Of a stretch of DNA of 64,000 nt, positions 10,391 through 21,336 are shown one piece after another. The notes beneath the pieces are model-generated. The model worked only from the letters and a program-made list of their open reading frames with translations, ran no database searches and was not told the DNA's origin. Source of the stretch: Laguncularia racemosa (Eukaryota; Streptophyta; Magnoliopsida; Myrtales; Combretaceae); NCBI GenBank assembly GCA_037954665.1, contig JBBMOL010000184.1:310001-374000 (forward strand). Direction: 5' to 3'. A program made the translations under genes and the position numbers. How positions within the stretch are numbered: the first letter of the stretch is position 1; the number at the start of each line of letters is the position of its first letter.

Positions 10391-12412
10391 TCAAACCTTC
10401 GTATCAACAAGTGTTTTTATGCTGAGGGGCTTGCATATTTGCCCGTCGATGCACCTTTTAGCCATTAAATCATGGACGACTTGAGTGAGATGAGCTGCAT
10501 CAAATTTCACGTATTTATCTCTATTCTCACAAGGAGCTTTGTCTTCACAAGCTCCGATTTTGTTCATTTGGCAACAAGTTTTCTCCGGTTCCATTCCTAC
10601 GAAACAATGGAGAGTCATACACCAATAACATACCAAACAATTACTTGGAGAGAATGTATTTGTGCTTTCAAGTGTTAAAACATTTGATAAAGAATGTTCT
10701 TGATATACACCTTGTATAATCACCCTCTATCTGAATATATATTCACTCTTATGTCCTATTTGTTGAAACATTTGTTTTCAATTTGCATCACTTAGAGTGC
10801 TCGTCCTCGAAGACAAATGTACCATTTCTCTATTGTAATTATCTCGTAATTCTAATCATGCATTAAGAAAAGGATTAAAGAAACCCTTTTTATACACGCA
10901 TTTAATATCTAACTCACCATATTTTTCAGTGTTCTTCATCAAATCCCCCATAAAGCTGTGCACTTGCATCGCTGTGAAGTAGGAACCTGGTAGTTTGCCT
11001 TCTAACTTTGTCATCGTGGAATTAAGCAAGTTGTTGTATAGATCAATAGCCTTGAGATTAGAATCATCGCAGCCCACCGAATGATCTGGCTTTGGGCCAC
11101 ATCGTATTGGAGGCATGCTTGTTAACACAAATTTCCTGGCCCCCAATTCATGAAGTTGCTGCACAGAAAGACAAAACATTACTTTTGCTAGGAAATATTT
11201 TATTATTTGCAATAAGAAATTCATTTTAAGGATGCTTTCTTTCTATATTTTTTATAATCTCACATTTACAGCTATTAAATATTATCATAATAATCTCTAT
11301 ATGTCATGGATATCATAATAGCAATGAAGGAAAATGCTAAAAAATTGTTTTCCATTTACAGTTTTTGCAAAATGGATATTGTCTAATCGCCACTGGCTGC
11401 TGCTAAAAATCACAAATAATATAGAAATTACTAACTTAATATTAGATACTTCTAATTTTTTAAACATAACAAATTTTGAAAAAAAAAAAAAAACTCGGAA
11501 AGCATCATTCACGAAACAAATACACAGAGACAATCTATTTTGTAGAGGAGAAAATATCCATGAATTACCGTTAATCTGGCTGTGAATTGTTCGAAAAGAT
11601 GGTCTGCAAAGGCCTGTGGAGTGTACATAGCAGTCATATTTTCATTATAAAAGTAATTTATGGCATAGTCATTTCCAAAAGTACTGATGTAAAAAATTGA
11701 GTTGGCGAGATGTGCTTGACGATCCTTCTCGTCCTTCAGTTCACGTGACAAGTACAACTTTACGGTCTCGTCGAACAATTGTGTTTGTTTTTCCAAGGGC
11801 AAGACTTGTCCCTAAAAAAGAAGAAGAAGAAGCATAGCATGAGCTAACGTGAAATATATATTATAAATAATAATGAAACTGAATTAAATTTTTACAAACT
11901 CACGGAAATTAATCCAGTTTCTTTAAGAATTCCACTCCCACCAGATGCATAATTGATTCCAGTTTTACTGAACTTCACTTTCTCCTCCTCCTTCGTCAAG
12001 CCCAGATAAGGTGGTGGCAGTGGTACGTCAAGATACTCGGCTGCAGGATTGAAATCAATAGTCAATTCGGGTCATAATGCATGCATACTACGTGATGCTC
12101 CCATAATAATGAAAACTCGGGTCACGTAACAACGATAGAAACATAACATCCAATGCCAATGCAAATGTTTTTACCAACGAAATCAGCGAGAGTCTTGCCG
12201 TTGGTGTATCGACCCGTTGCTTTGCCACCGGTGAAATCGATACCGTAGGGGTAGTGATTTGCCGGATTCTTATTGTCTAGGAAATTATTGTTGCCTGCAT
12301 CGACCGAGGAATCGCCAAACACGTATAACGCGGGTTTGACATCTTTTGCTGCGATTGTTGAGAAAGGAAGAAGGAGAGCAACTAAAATGGAAAAGAAATA
12401 GAAGAAAGTCAT
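10391..12412 (-). CDS. GDSL esterase/lipase, five exons, intact
   Basis: Secreted SGNH-fold lipid/acyl ester hydrolase. Minus-strand exons are 12175-12412, 11904-12040, 11569-11811, 10918-11158 and 10391-10596. All introns are GT-AG and the phases agree, giving 1065 nt and 354 aa, the usual family length and exon number. Residues 1-22 form a signal peptide (hydrophobic run, cleavage likely after TIAA). Block I is [13 protein letters not shown] (nucleophile Ser35); block II is NYASGGSG (near residues 109-116); block III is FGND (170-173); block V is FDAAHLT (Asp about 319, His about 322). The usual WDxxHPT is thus FDAAHLT, with the catalytic pair kept. The start is the only Met before the signal peptide. 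No lesion is seen. Physiological substrate cannot be told from sequence. Confidence 0.93.
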
Positions 12413-12422
12413 TGCTGGAAAT

Positions 12423-12514
12423 GAAATTTATAAAATGAGGACTGGTTTGGGGTGTGGCAAAGTATACAAAGAAATTTATAAAATGAGGATTGGTTTGGGG
12501 TGTGGCAAAGCATA
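12423..12514 (-). repeat. 48-bp tandem duplication in the GDSL promoter/5' UTR
   Basis: Two nearly identical 48-bp units (12423-12470 and 12471-12514, the second slightly short). Each contains, on the minus strand, CTTTGCCACACCCCAAACC followed by a TATAAA box. The proximal unit ends about 10 bp before the GDSL start codon. Confidence 0.9.
12475..12480 (-). promoter_or_regulatory. Likely TATA box of the GDSL gene (distal copy)
   Basis: TATAAA on the minus strand, about 63 bp upstream of the ATG, leaving room for a short 5' UTR. The identical box in the proximal duplicated unit (12427-12432) is only about 15 bp from the ATG and could hardly serve this start codon. Confidence 0.55.
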
Positions 12515-12867
12515 TATCATCATGGGTTCTCTTTTAAGGTGGTTGAAATTGTTATATATGGTTTTGAATTTTTCTGTCGAGGTTATAAGGTTAGTACCAG
12601 AAGAAGTTTATCTTAAAACAACCTTTATGGTTTTGTTTTCAATATCCTAGGAAACCTTACCTAAACTATGCATTTTTTTGAAGAACTACTTCCCAAGGCA
12701 ATGCAGGTGAGAGATTAAAGGCGTTTAGTTTCAACATGACAGAGTATGTTTAATTATTGGGATTAAGCTGTCATCAATATTATGCTCGTTGGCACGATTG
12801 TTATTTACAAACACCCCACATCCCTCTCTTTCTTTGTGGGGAAACATATAAGAAAATATTGTTTTAT
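12515..12867. other. GDSL upstream region
   Basis: Spacer between the GDSL promoter and the tandem duplication; no gene recognised. Confidence 0.5.
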
Positions 12868-14952
12868 ATATATAAACTATGTATGTATGTATGTATTTTA
12901 GGGCATAGAAGAGAAATGATTAAGATTGGATAAAAAAAAGACAATGAAGTAAAGAGAGAATTAAAAAAAAAATGCATACAACAATTTATGTGGATAATTG
13001 GGTAGAAAAAAAATTGATTGTAACAAAAAAGGAAGAGGAGGATGTATGTAGATTACAGTGATTTTCAAATTAATATATATCAATAATAAAGTTTTTGTAA
13101 TTTAGTGATGGTCTCCACTCTCCCAATTATTATAGAAGCTAGAAAAAAAAAAAGAAAAAATTGCACAAATTAATATCGTATGTGAACGCGTAGAGAATTT
13201 AACAAGCTAGCTTTATGTAATGAAAGCTAATTATTGGTGCACTCTAGGATTATCAACTAAACTATAGAAGATATAGTGGTATTTTCAATGTAAAGGTAAG
13301 AATGCCTAAAAAATTTGGACATGGATAGAATTGAAATAGTAGGGTGATGACACATGAAAATTTTCCAATAGACTTAATTACAATCATTAAAGTTTGAGTT
13401 AGTAAATTAGCAGTTTCTATGATTTATTTATTTATTTATTAATTATGCAAAATGAAGCATGTAATCATAGAACAACCAAATAAATATTTAAATGTCACAT
13501 CATAATCCAATATGTTTTAAAAGTAAATAAAACAAAGGTCGTGAAATAGATACTTTTGAAATTTAAAAAGAAAAATAGATTATAAAAGCTATAACTTAGT
13601 GCATGATAATAAAAAATTAACCATGAGAGGTAAAAGTAAAACATGAATATAACTTTGAGCTTTTGTTATCAGAAAGCTCATTAATTAATTTAACCTAACT
13701 AATTTTACTTTTCGTTTATCACAATAGCTTGCAATAGATTGTTGAATCATGAATGGAGTTGTAAATGCAAATAAGAAAACTAAATATACATATACATATA
13801 TACATTTCAAAAAATATAAATCAACAAAGATATGTTGAGAATGACTGAAAGAGGATTTATATGTACTTTTAGATACTGCACCTGTATCATTGATGCTAAA
13901 AAGAGTATATAATTAAGTAAATAAATTCTTCATGGGATTGTTTGAAAATGATACAATTTTTTTATTATATGATAATTATCATTTACTAGGGAAGGGTATA
14001 AATACATATCTCTATATACAAAATTGCTCCAAAAAACTACTCCATTTCCTTAGAAGGTTTTCTTCTATATCTTTTTTCTCCAATATCAATTAAATATTTA
14101 AAATAAAAAAATTATATTATAAAGTGAAAATTTTCTCTTTTAAAGTACTAGAATATCGTGAACATTTTTCTTTTATAAATTTTCTTGAAAAGCTTTAAAT
14201 TTTGTTATTGTTTTCCTATTATTTAATGGATAAAAAAAAAGCCAATTCCATCCCATAAAATAGAGGAAGAGAAAAAACGGAGCCTAAATAAAAAAAAAGC
14301 ATCATTTATAGTAATTTGTTATAGTGGTTAAGTGAGGACATATCTTGTTATTATTGAAGATTTGAAGGTAAATGTAGAGGAGCATAGTACAATTGTTGAT
14401 TATAAGCTTTCATTATTACATTTTGGTATGAATCTCAATTGGGTTTTCCTTTCAAAAAGTGTTATGATTTTATAAAAAGGTAATCATTAATATCAATTTA
14501 GCAGCTTCATGACTTACTAGATCAAAAAAGTAAAAATAGAATTTAAATTTTAATTAAGGGTAATTTTATAGGATGCTAGACTGTAGATTTGGAACAACTG
14601 ATTAGGATTATAGAATGATCGGACTTTGTTTGTATGATTATTATGTTGGGGTAGTTGGCTTCAAAGTTGTAAAGCACCATGAAAATCTTAACACAAGTGT
14701 GGCACCTTGATGTGAGTGGAATTATTGTGTAATCATGTTTTTTTAATTTCAAAAGCACCAACTTCTTAAACACAAAATGGTTATCAAAGGAAAAAAAAAA
14801 AATAGAATTCATTTAATGAATGGAGCATGTCTAAGTGATTGCAAAGAAATAGCCCTTTTGGGTAAACGGACCGAACATTTAAAAACTGGAAAGAAGAACA
14901 GGAATTTTATGAAAATAAAATGGAGAGAAAGACATTATGAAGAGGTGACAAA

Positions 14953-15188
14953 ACATGAAAATAGAGATGAGAGAATTTCAATGAATATATCTTATTCATA
15001 TATCTTGAGATTACAACAGGAGAGCAATATATAACAAGAAGAGCAATGGGAAACCTACACTAAAAAAGGTAACAGATCACCAATTCCTTGCTACAAATCA
15101 GGAACGTAATTGGTTCCAAAAATAGGAAGAACAAAAATAGGAAGAAAATATTTACAATGGTAAAGAATATGTAAAGAATATTTCTACA
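14953..15188 (-). repeat. 3' LTR of the copia element
   Basis: 236 bp; in element orientation it runs from TGTAGAAATA to TTTTCATGT. It matches the other LTR except for one base near the TGTAGAAATA end. The terminal TGT (14953-14955 in reverse) belongs to the LTR because it is present beside both LTRs and absent from the empty site. Confidence 0.92.
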
Positions 15189-15199
15189 CACCCCCTCAA
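15189..15199 (-). other. Polypurine tract of the copia element
   Basis: In element orientation TTGAGGGGGTG immediately precedes the 3' LTR start TGTAG. Confidence 0.75.
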
Positions 15200-18100
15200 G
15201 TTGGTGCATAGATATCATGTATGCCCAACTTGTCAATCCATCTCAGAAAATCACGACTAGTTACTGCCTTAGTTAAAACATCTGCCAATTGGTCTTCTGA
15301 TCGTATCTGAGGTAACTCCAAAGTTTTATTATCCAGCTTCTCCTTGATAAAGAATCTATCAACTTCAACATGTTTAGTTCTATCATGCTGGACTGGATTG
15401 TGAGCTATATCACGAGCAGCCTTATTATCACAGTACAATTGAATTGGACGCTGTAAAGGATAACCCAGGTCTTGTAGTAACAATTTCAGCCATATAGCTT
15501 CACATAATCCAAGTGCAATTCCTCTATATTCAGCTTCTGCACTTGAGCGAGAAACCACATGTTGTTTCTTGCTTCTCCAGGTAACAAGATTACCTCCTAC
15601 GAATGTAAAGTAACCAGATGTAGATCTCCTATCTACTAATGCTCCAGCCCAATCAGCATCCGTATATACAACAATATCTTCTATAGTTGTATTTTTCTTG
15701 AACAAAATACCTCTTCCAGGTGAAAACTTCAAGTATCTCAATATTCTCATGACTGCCTCCATATGTTTCTCTCCAGGATTATGCATGAATTGGCTGACAA
15801 TACTCAAGGCATATGCTAGATCAGGTCTTGTGTGAGCCAAATACATTAGTCTCCCAACAAGCCTTTGATATCTTCCTTTATCAACAGGAATTTGACCTTC
15901 TTCTATGCATAGTTTCAATCCTTCTTCAACTGGTGTATTAACAGGTTGACAACCTGACATTCCTGTTTCCTTCAATAAATCTAGAATATACTTTCTTTGA
16001 GATAAGAAAATTCCTTCCTTTGATCTTGAGACTTCTATTCCAAGGAAATATTTCAAATAGCCCAAATCCTTCATCTCAAATTCTTTTGACAAGTATTCTC
16101 TTAGAGCTTTTACCTCATCAGGGTCATTACCAGTTATAACCATATCATCAACATATACAATGAGAGCTGTGACTTTATCCTCCACTCTTTTCAGAAATAA
16201 TGTATGGTCTGAATTACTTTGACGGTATCCAAAAACAATCATTGACTTTGTGAATCTTCCAAACCATGCTCTTGGGGACTGCTTTAATCCATATAACGCC
16301 CTTTTTAATTTGCACACTTTTCCAGTCATTCTTTCATGCATCGCACATCTTGGTGGAAGCTCCATATAAATCTCCTCATTTAGTTCACCATGCAAAAAAG
16401 CATTCTTCACATCAAACTGATGCAGAGGCCAATCCAAATTTGCTGCTAGCGACAACACTATTCGTACTGTGTTGATTTTGGCAACAGGAGCAAAAGTCTC
16501 TTTATAATCAACTCCATAGGTTTGGGTATATCCTTTAGCAACCAATCGTGCTTTAAAGCGTTCAATTGTACCATCAGCTCGATATTTGACAGTGAATACC
16601 CAACGACATCCTACTGGTTTCTTTCCTAGTGGACAATCAACAAATTCCCACGTTCCATTTTTTTTAGTGACTCCATTTCTTCATTTATTGCTGCTTTCCA
16701 CCTCGGATCAGCTAACGCTTCCTGTTCATTGTTAGGAATAACTACAGAAGATAATTGATTTATAAATGCCTTATTTGATTCTGACAAATTATGAGTTGAA
16801 ACATAGTTATTCATGGGGTATTTAACTTTACTGGAAAGAGAAGGTTCATAAGTTGGTTTAGGAATACCTCTAGTGGAACGTTCAGGCAATTGTTTCCGGA
16901 TAGGTTCAACTTGCATGTTAGAAGCATCCAAAATAGACGATTGGTGTGGTACATCCGGGACATCATTTTCTCCAATTGCTTCTCTAGTGGAATACCTCTA
17001 GTGGAACGTTCAGGCAATTGTTTCCGGATAGGTTCAACTTGCATGTTAGAAGCATCCAAAATAGACGATTGGTGTGGTACATCCGGGACATCATTTTCTC
17101 CAATTGCTTCTCTACCCAGATCTTCATGTGGCAATTCTGTAGTAGTCAAGTCTCCAGTCACGTCTTCAGACTGTTGTTCAACAAATTCTTCAGGTTGTGC
17201 AGTAGATTTTTCAGGTTCAGTTATAGGATCAATCCTGTAGTATTCCTGAAGTTCATAATCAAGTGTCATGATGTCCTCCTGGTAATTCTTCCCCTGAAAT
17301 TCAGGTTGAGCAAAATACATTTTTTCCTCATGAAAAACTGCATCTACTGTAACAAACATCTGTTTAGTGGGAGGATGATAGCATTTGTATCATTTTTGTT
17401 GTATAGCATTTCCAAGGAACACACATCTCAAAGCTCGAGGAGCTAGTTTATGGCGTTGTTGCTTATGAATATGTACAAAGACAACACATCCAAACACTCG
17501 AAGAGGAAGACTTGATATAGGTGGATAGCTCACAGTCATGCACAAAGTGTGTAATGGTGTTTGAAAATCAAGAACTCGTGAGGGAGTCCTATTAATTAAG
17601 TAAACTGCAGCACACAAAGCTTCTCCCCAATAAGACAAAGGCATATGAGCTTGGATTAATAGAGCACAACCACTTCAAGAAGATGTCGATTTTTTCGCTC
17701 TGCTACGCCATTCTGTTGGGGCGTATCAACACATGTGGTTTGATGCAAGATGCCTTGTGTGTCTAAATAATTTTTTATCTCCAAGTTTTTATACTCACCA
17801 CCATTATCACTACGGAGGATCTGAACTTGTGCATTATATTGAGTCTTGATTATTCTGCAAAACCTTTGAAATAAGATATTCACCTCACTCTTAGATTTCA
17901 TTAACCACAGCCATGTCATTCTACTGCAATCATCTATAAAAGTAACAAACCAACGAGACCCCCCTAATGTATGAATTTTAGATGGTCCCCATACATCGGA
18001 GTGAATAATCATAAATGGAGATGGACTTTTATTCAATACTGGTAAAAAAGAGGTTCTATGACTCTTTGCAAGTTCACATACATCACAATGCATACTGGAA

Positions 18101-19590
18101 ATATCAATCTTCTCAAACAAACTAGGAAATAGTTTCTTCAAGTATCCAAAAGAAGCATGTCCCAATCTTCGGTGTTGTAACCAGATTTCATTTTGACTGC
18201 TAGCAGAATTGCCTCCATTCACTGCAAGAGCTTGACGTAATTTATCTGAAATTGTTGTTTTCAAATCCAGGTAGTATAAATTCCCGTGCTTAGTACCACA
18301 ACCAATCGTCTGTTTTGTTTGGATGTCCTTAAACAAACAAAAGGTAGGCCAAAAAACAATAATGCAAGATAAGGCCGTTGTAATTTGAGAAACAGACAAG
18401 AGGTTATATCCAATGGAAGGAACAATAAGAACAGAATCTAAATTTAAAAATTCTGTAACTTTTAAAGATCCTTCACCAATAATAGGAACTTCATCACCAT
18501 TAGCAGTTGTAACAAAATTTTGTGAGGAGGGTTTAATTTTATCAATTTGGTTAGAATCAAATGTCATATGATTGGTGGCACCAGAATCAATTATCCATGT
18601 GTTATTACTAACAGGTGAAGAAGCATAAAAGGACTTACCACCATTACCTGCTTCGGCTATCATCACTGAATGCATTTGTTCACTTTCATTAGTTGCTTTC
18701 GCTTTAACAGCTGCAGCAGTAGGTTGACCTTTATTTATGTTCTTCTTTCGAGATTTGTTATGATCCCACCAATCTGGATACCCCACCAACTCATAGCAAC
18801 GTTCTTTTGTATGTCCAGATTCATTGCAGTGTGTACATTTGTATGCCGATTTATTAGTGCTTCGATTACCTCTTTGTTTATTTCTGGCAATCATAGCTAC
18901 AGTTTCCATAGTTTCAGAATCTCCTTTGAATGTGATTTTCCGATTAGCCTCCCGTCGGATCAAGGCATAACATTCTTCAAGACTGGGAATGGACTCCTTT
19001 CGCAAAATATCTCCACGGACTTGTTCAAAGAGGTCATCAAGTCCAGCCAAAAATATGTGCACCCTCAATCTTTCAATGGATTTTCTGTATATTTCAACAT
19101 CATCAGGATCTTTCATGAAAACTTTGTCTCGATGATCGAGTTCTTGAAAAATCTCAGTGAGTTCACCATAATATTCTGAAAGTGACCTTTCATTCTGCTT
19201 AGCTCCAAAGGCCTTTTGATTCAATGCAAAAATCTGCAATTCATCATTCCCATCATAGAACGCTTTCGCCAACGCTGTCCAAATTGCATAAGCAGTAGGC
19301 AACCGAACATAGCGTTTCATAATATCAGGAGTCATTGATATTAGCAACCATCTCTTGACTTTCTGGTTTTCCGCATACCACTTCTCGTATCCTTCTTCAG
19401 AGTCTTTGGGTGGTGGTGGTTTCCCACGTATATAAGAGAGCTTTTCTCTTTCCGCAATGTGCATCTTCATTAACTGTGACCAAACATCATAATTTGATTC
19501 AGTCAAAGTAATGCCAGCGTTAAACGCCCCTTCAGATTGCACTATAACTGGAACATAATTGTTCTTTGAAGATTCAGATTTATCATCCAT
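15196..19590 (-). pseudogene. copia gag-pol polyprotein, broken
   Basis: From the ATG at 19590: gag with a zinc knuckle CTHCNESGHTKERC, protease with DSGATNHM, a gag-preintegrase domain (LGHASFGYLKKLF), and integrase with HSDVWGP, SDNGGEY and GVAERKNR supplying D, D and E (17656-19590). A one-base shift near 17672-17676 moves the frame. The next stretch (17390-17644) ends at TGA 17390-17392. A linker (16811-17359) is disrupted by a 128-bp tandem duplication, and a one-base loss in a T8 run (16658-16665) separates it from RT. RT and RNase H (15196-16545) form one long open frame with YVDD, SRSSAEAEYR and CDNKAA. Gag, protease and the RT half each look intact; the joined polyprotein is not. Confidence 0.93.
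16862..17117 (-). repeat. 128-bp tandem duplication inside copia pol
   Basis: The block starting GAATACCTCTAGTGGAACG at 16862 recurs at 16990 with no visible difference. Its length is not a multiple of three, so the downstream copy is read in another frame. It lies in the variable linker between integrase and RT. Confidence 0.92.
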
Positions 19591-19629
19591 TTATTCGCAA
19601 CAGCGTTTCAAATCAATGATTTAGATCAA

Positions 19630-19645
19630 CCACGCTCTGATACCA
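19630..19645 (-). other. Primer binding site of the copia element (tRNA-iMet)
   Basis: In element orientation TGGTATCAGAGCGTGG directly follows the 5' LTR. TGGTATCAGAGC is the complement of the plant initiator Met-tRNA 3' end. Confidence 0.9.
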
Positions 19646-19881
19646 ACATGAAAATAGAGATGAGAGAATTTCAATGAATATATCTTATTCATATATCTTG
19701 AGATTACAACAGGAGAGCAATATATAACAAGAAGAGCAATGGGAAACCTACACTAAAAAAGGTAACAGATCACCAATTCCTTGCTACAAATCAGGAACGT
19801 AATTGGTTCCAAAAATAGGAAGAACAAAAATAGGAAGAAAATATTTACAATGGTAAAAAATATGTAAAGAATATTTCTACA
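19646..19881 (-). repeat. 5' LTR of the copia element
   Basis: 236 bp, same length as and nearly identical to 14953-15188. Confidence 0.93.
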
Positions 19882-20315
19882 ACAAAAGGAGGTTTCATAT
19901 GGATCAGAGTGTTGATTCCTCAGCTAATTGCAAGTTTTCCGGTTACATTCATAGTAAAAGGTGTAATGCCTCTTTTTTTTTTTTTTTTCAAAAACTAAAT
20001 ATAATATGCCTGCCAACTGTACAACCATGCCAGAAAAGCCCAAAATTCTGGAAAGCACCTTAAACACAAGGCTCGATCTGCTATGAAGCTACAAGTTGAC
20101 AAACCTATCTCGAGGAAGTATATAAACTTTCACTTTCCTATTTTTAATCAGTTTGCAAACATAAACTAAGTGCTTCCATACCAATTCGTAAGACTAAAGC
20201 GTGATTTCTAATCCTACAGTAGATACATAAAAAAGCAGATTGTGAAATTAAGCATTCTGTGCAGAACGGGGAGCTATATCCATGAAACTTGGCAACAAAA
20301 TACCCAAAACCTTAC

Positions 20316-20405
20316 CACGATGGAGTTAGCGTATGGTCCCATCTTGCTCTTGCTAAACTTGAGTAGCAGAGTAAGAGCAAATGGCAATTCAAGTGATAAA
20401 ATCAT
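20316..20405 (-). pseudogene. Orphan NRAMP-like exon, unit A
   Basis: A 90-bp open exon (30 codons) bounded by TTGCAG before ATG and GTAAGG after GTG on the minus strand. It reads MILSLELPFALTLLLKFSKS and ends KMGPYANSIV, resembling the conserved membrane segment of plant NRAMP metal transporters (ILSFELPFAL... followed by KMGP). No neighbouring NRAMP exons were found, so it is an isolated fragment. Assignment rests on memory of the family motif. Confidence 0.65.
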
Positions 20406-20849
20406 CTGCAACAACAAACAGATTTATAGGCTTATTACAAACCAAATTTTATGTATAAAAACTTTAAATTATATTTACGTTTATTGTTTTCTAAAAAGAA
20501 TACAACTATAATTCAAACTTGTTATTTTATCATATTATTTTGTTTTTATTATTTTTTTATCCACGCATTATATAAATTTTTAATTAGTTTATATGATAAA
20601 ATTAACTGATATGTCACAACTAAAAAGTCATAAGTAACAAGATAATCTTAGTTTGTGTTGACAAAGTTTTTTGGTTAATGGACCCTTAAGGCCCATCTTG
20701 ACCCACTTAAACCTTCTCCCGAGCTCTACTTGCTTAAACTAACTTGATCTAGACCTTACAGATAAGAAAAATGAGTGAATTAAAAATACACCCTTCAAAA
20801 AATTCGAAAAGTATCTCAAGCATTAATTCACTTTTTTTTTATATGAAAA

Positions 20850-21070
20850 TTGCTTGCAATCCTTATAAATAGGGATTGTAAATTATAAAATAAAGAACTT
20901 TTGAATTCTCAAGTCTTTTTACTATATATTATCAAATACTTATATTGATTTAGGTATCGAAATGATCACGTTGAAGTAACCTCTGATACCCTCCATAACC
21001 CAATTCTCCTTCCTGTAGGTGATTCAATCATCCATAAAAATCTAGCATTACAGTTTGAATTTCACTCCTA
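20850..21070 (+). repeat. Possible LTR fragment in unit A
   Basis: Contains CCTTATAAATAGGGATTG (TATA-like) followed by ATCGAAATGATCACGT and GATACCCTCC, a word order seen near the 3' part of some plant gypsy LTRs. No partner LTR or coding region is nearby. The matching stretch in unit B is 24165-24345. Confidence 0.35.
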
Positions 21071-21292
21071 TTAATGACACATGTGCTATTTGTTTATTAG
21101 ATTGAATTTCATTTCCCCCGAGTGATAGAATGTTTGGGTTTTGTCCTGTGAGTAAAAACTTGTCATTCTATAATATATACATGCTTCCTTGGGGTTTAAC
21201 GTGTTCGATATTATCAATATAAAGTAATGGTTTTCTTATTGGAGTTATATAATTGACCATAGAGTAGGAGTCATAATTTTTACTTTATTAAA

Positions 21293-21295
<3 letters not shown>

Positions 21296-21334
<39 letters not shown>
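21296..21334. repeat. (AT)n microsatellite
   Basis: Uninterrupted AT dinucleotides near the end of unit A; a shorter tract occupies the equivalent place in unit B (about 24612-24634). Confidence 0.95.

Positions 21335-21336
<2 letters not shown>

Larger units (their letters stand above)
14953..19881 (-). mobile_element. Ty1/copia retrotransposon with both LTRs, young but defective
   Basis: 4929-bp element on the minus strand with 236-bp LTRs at each end, a tRNA-iMet primer binding site inside the 5' LTR (right side) and a polypurine tract inside the 3' LTR (left side). Domain order gag-protease-integrase-RT-RNase H is that of Ty1/copia. The target duplication is ACAAA (14948-14952 and 19882-19886). 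The paralogous unit B has the unoccupied site (GTGATAAAAGG at about 23106), confirming both borders. By eye the two LTRs differ at one position, so the insertion is recent. The pol region is broken in several places. Confidence 0.95.

Noticed and set aside
16890..17446. Plus-strand open frames of 116 and 142 codons over the copia linker
   Set aside because: Antisense shadows of the copia polyprotein, similar to each other because of the 128-bp duplication.
18670..19179. Plus-strand 169-codon open frame
   Set aside because: Antisense to copia gag, which has the zinc knuckle and continuous domain structure.
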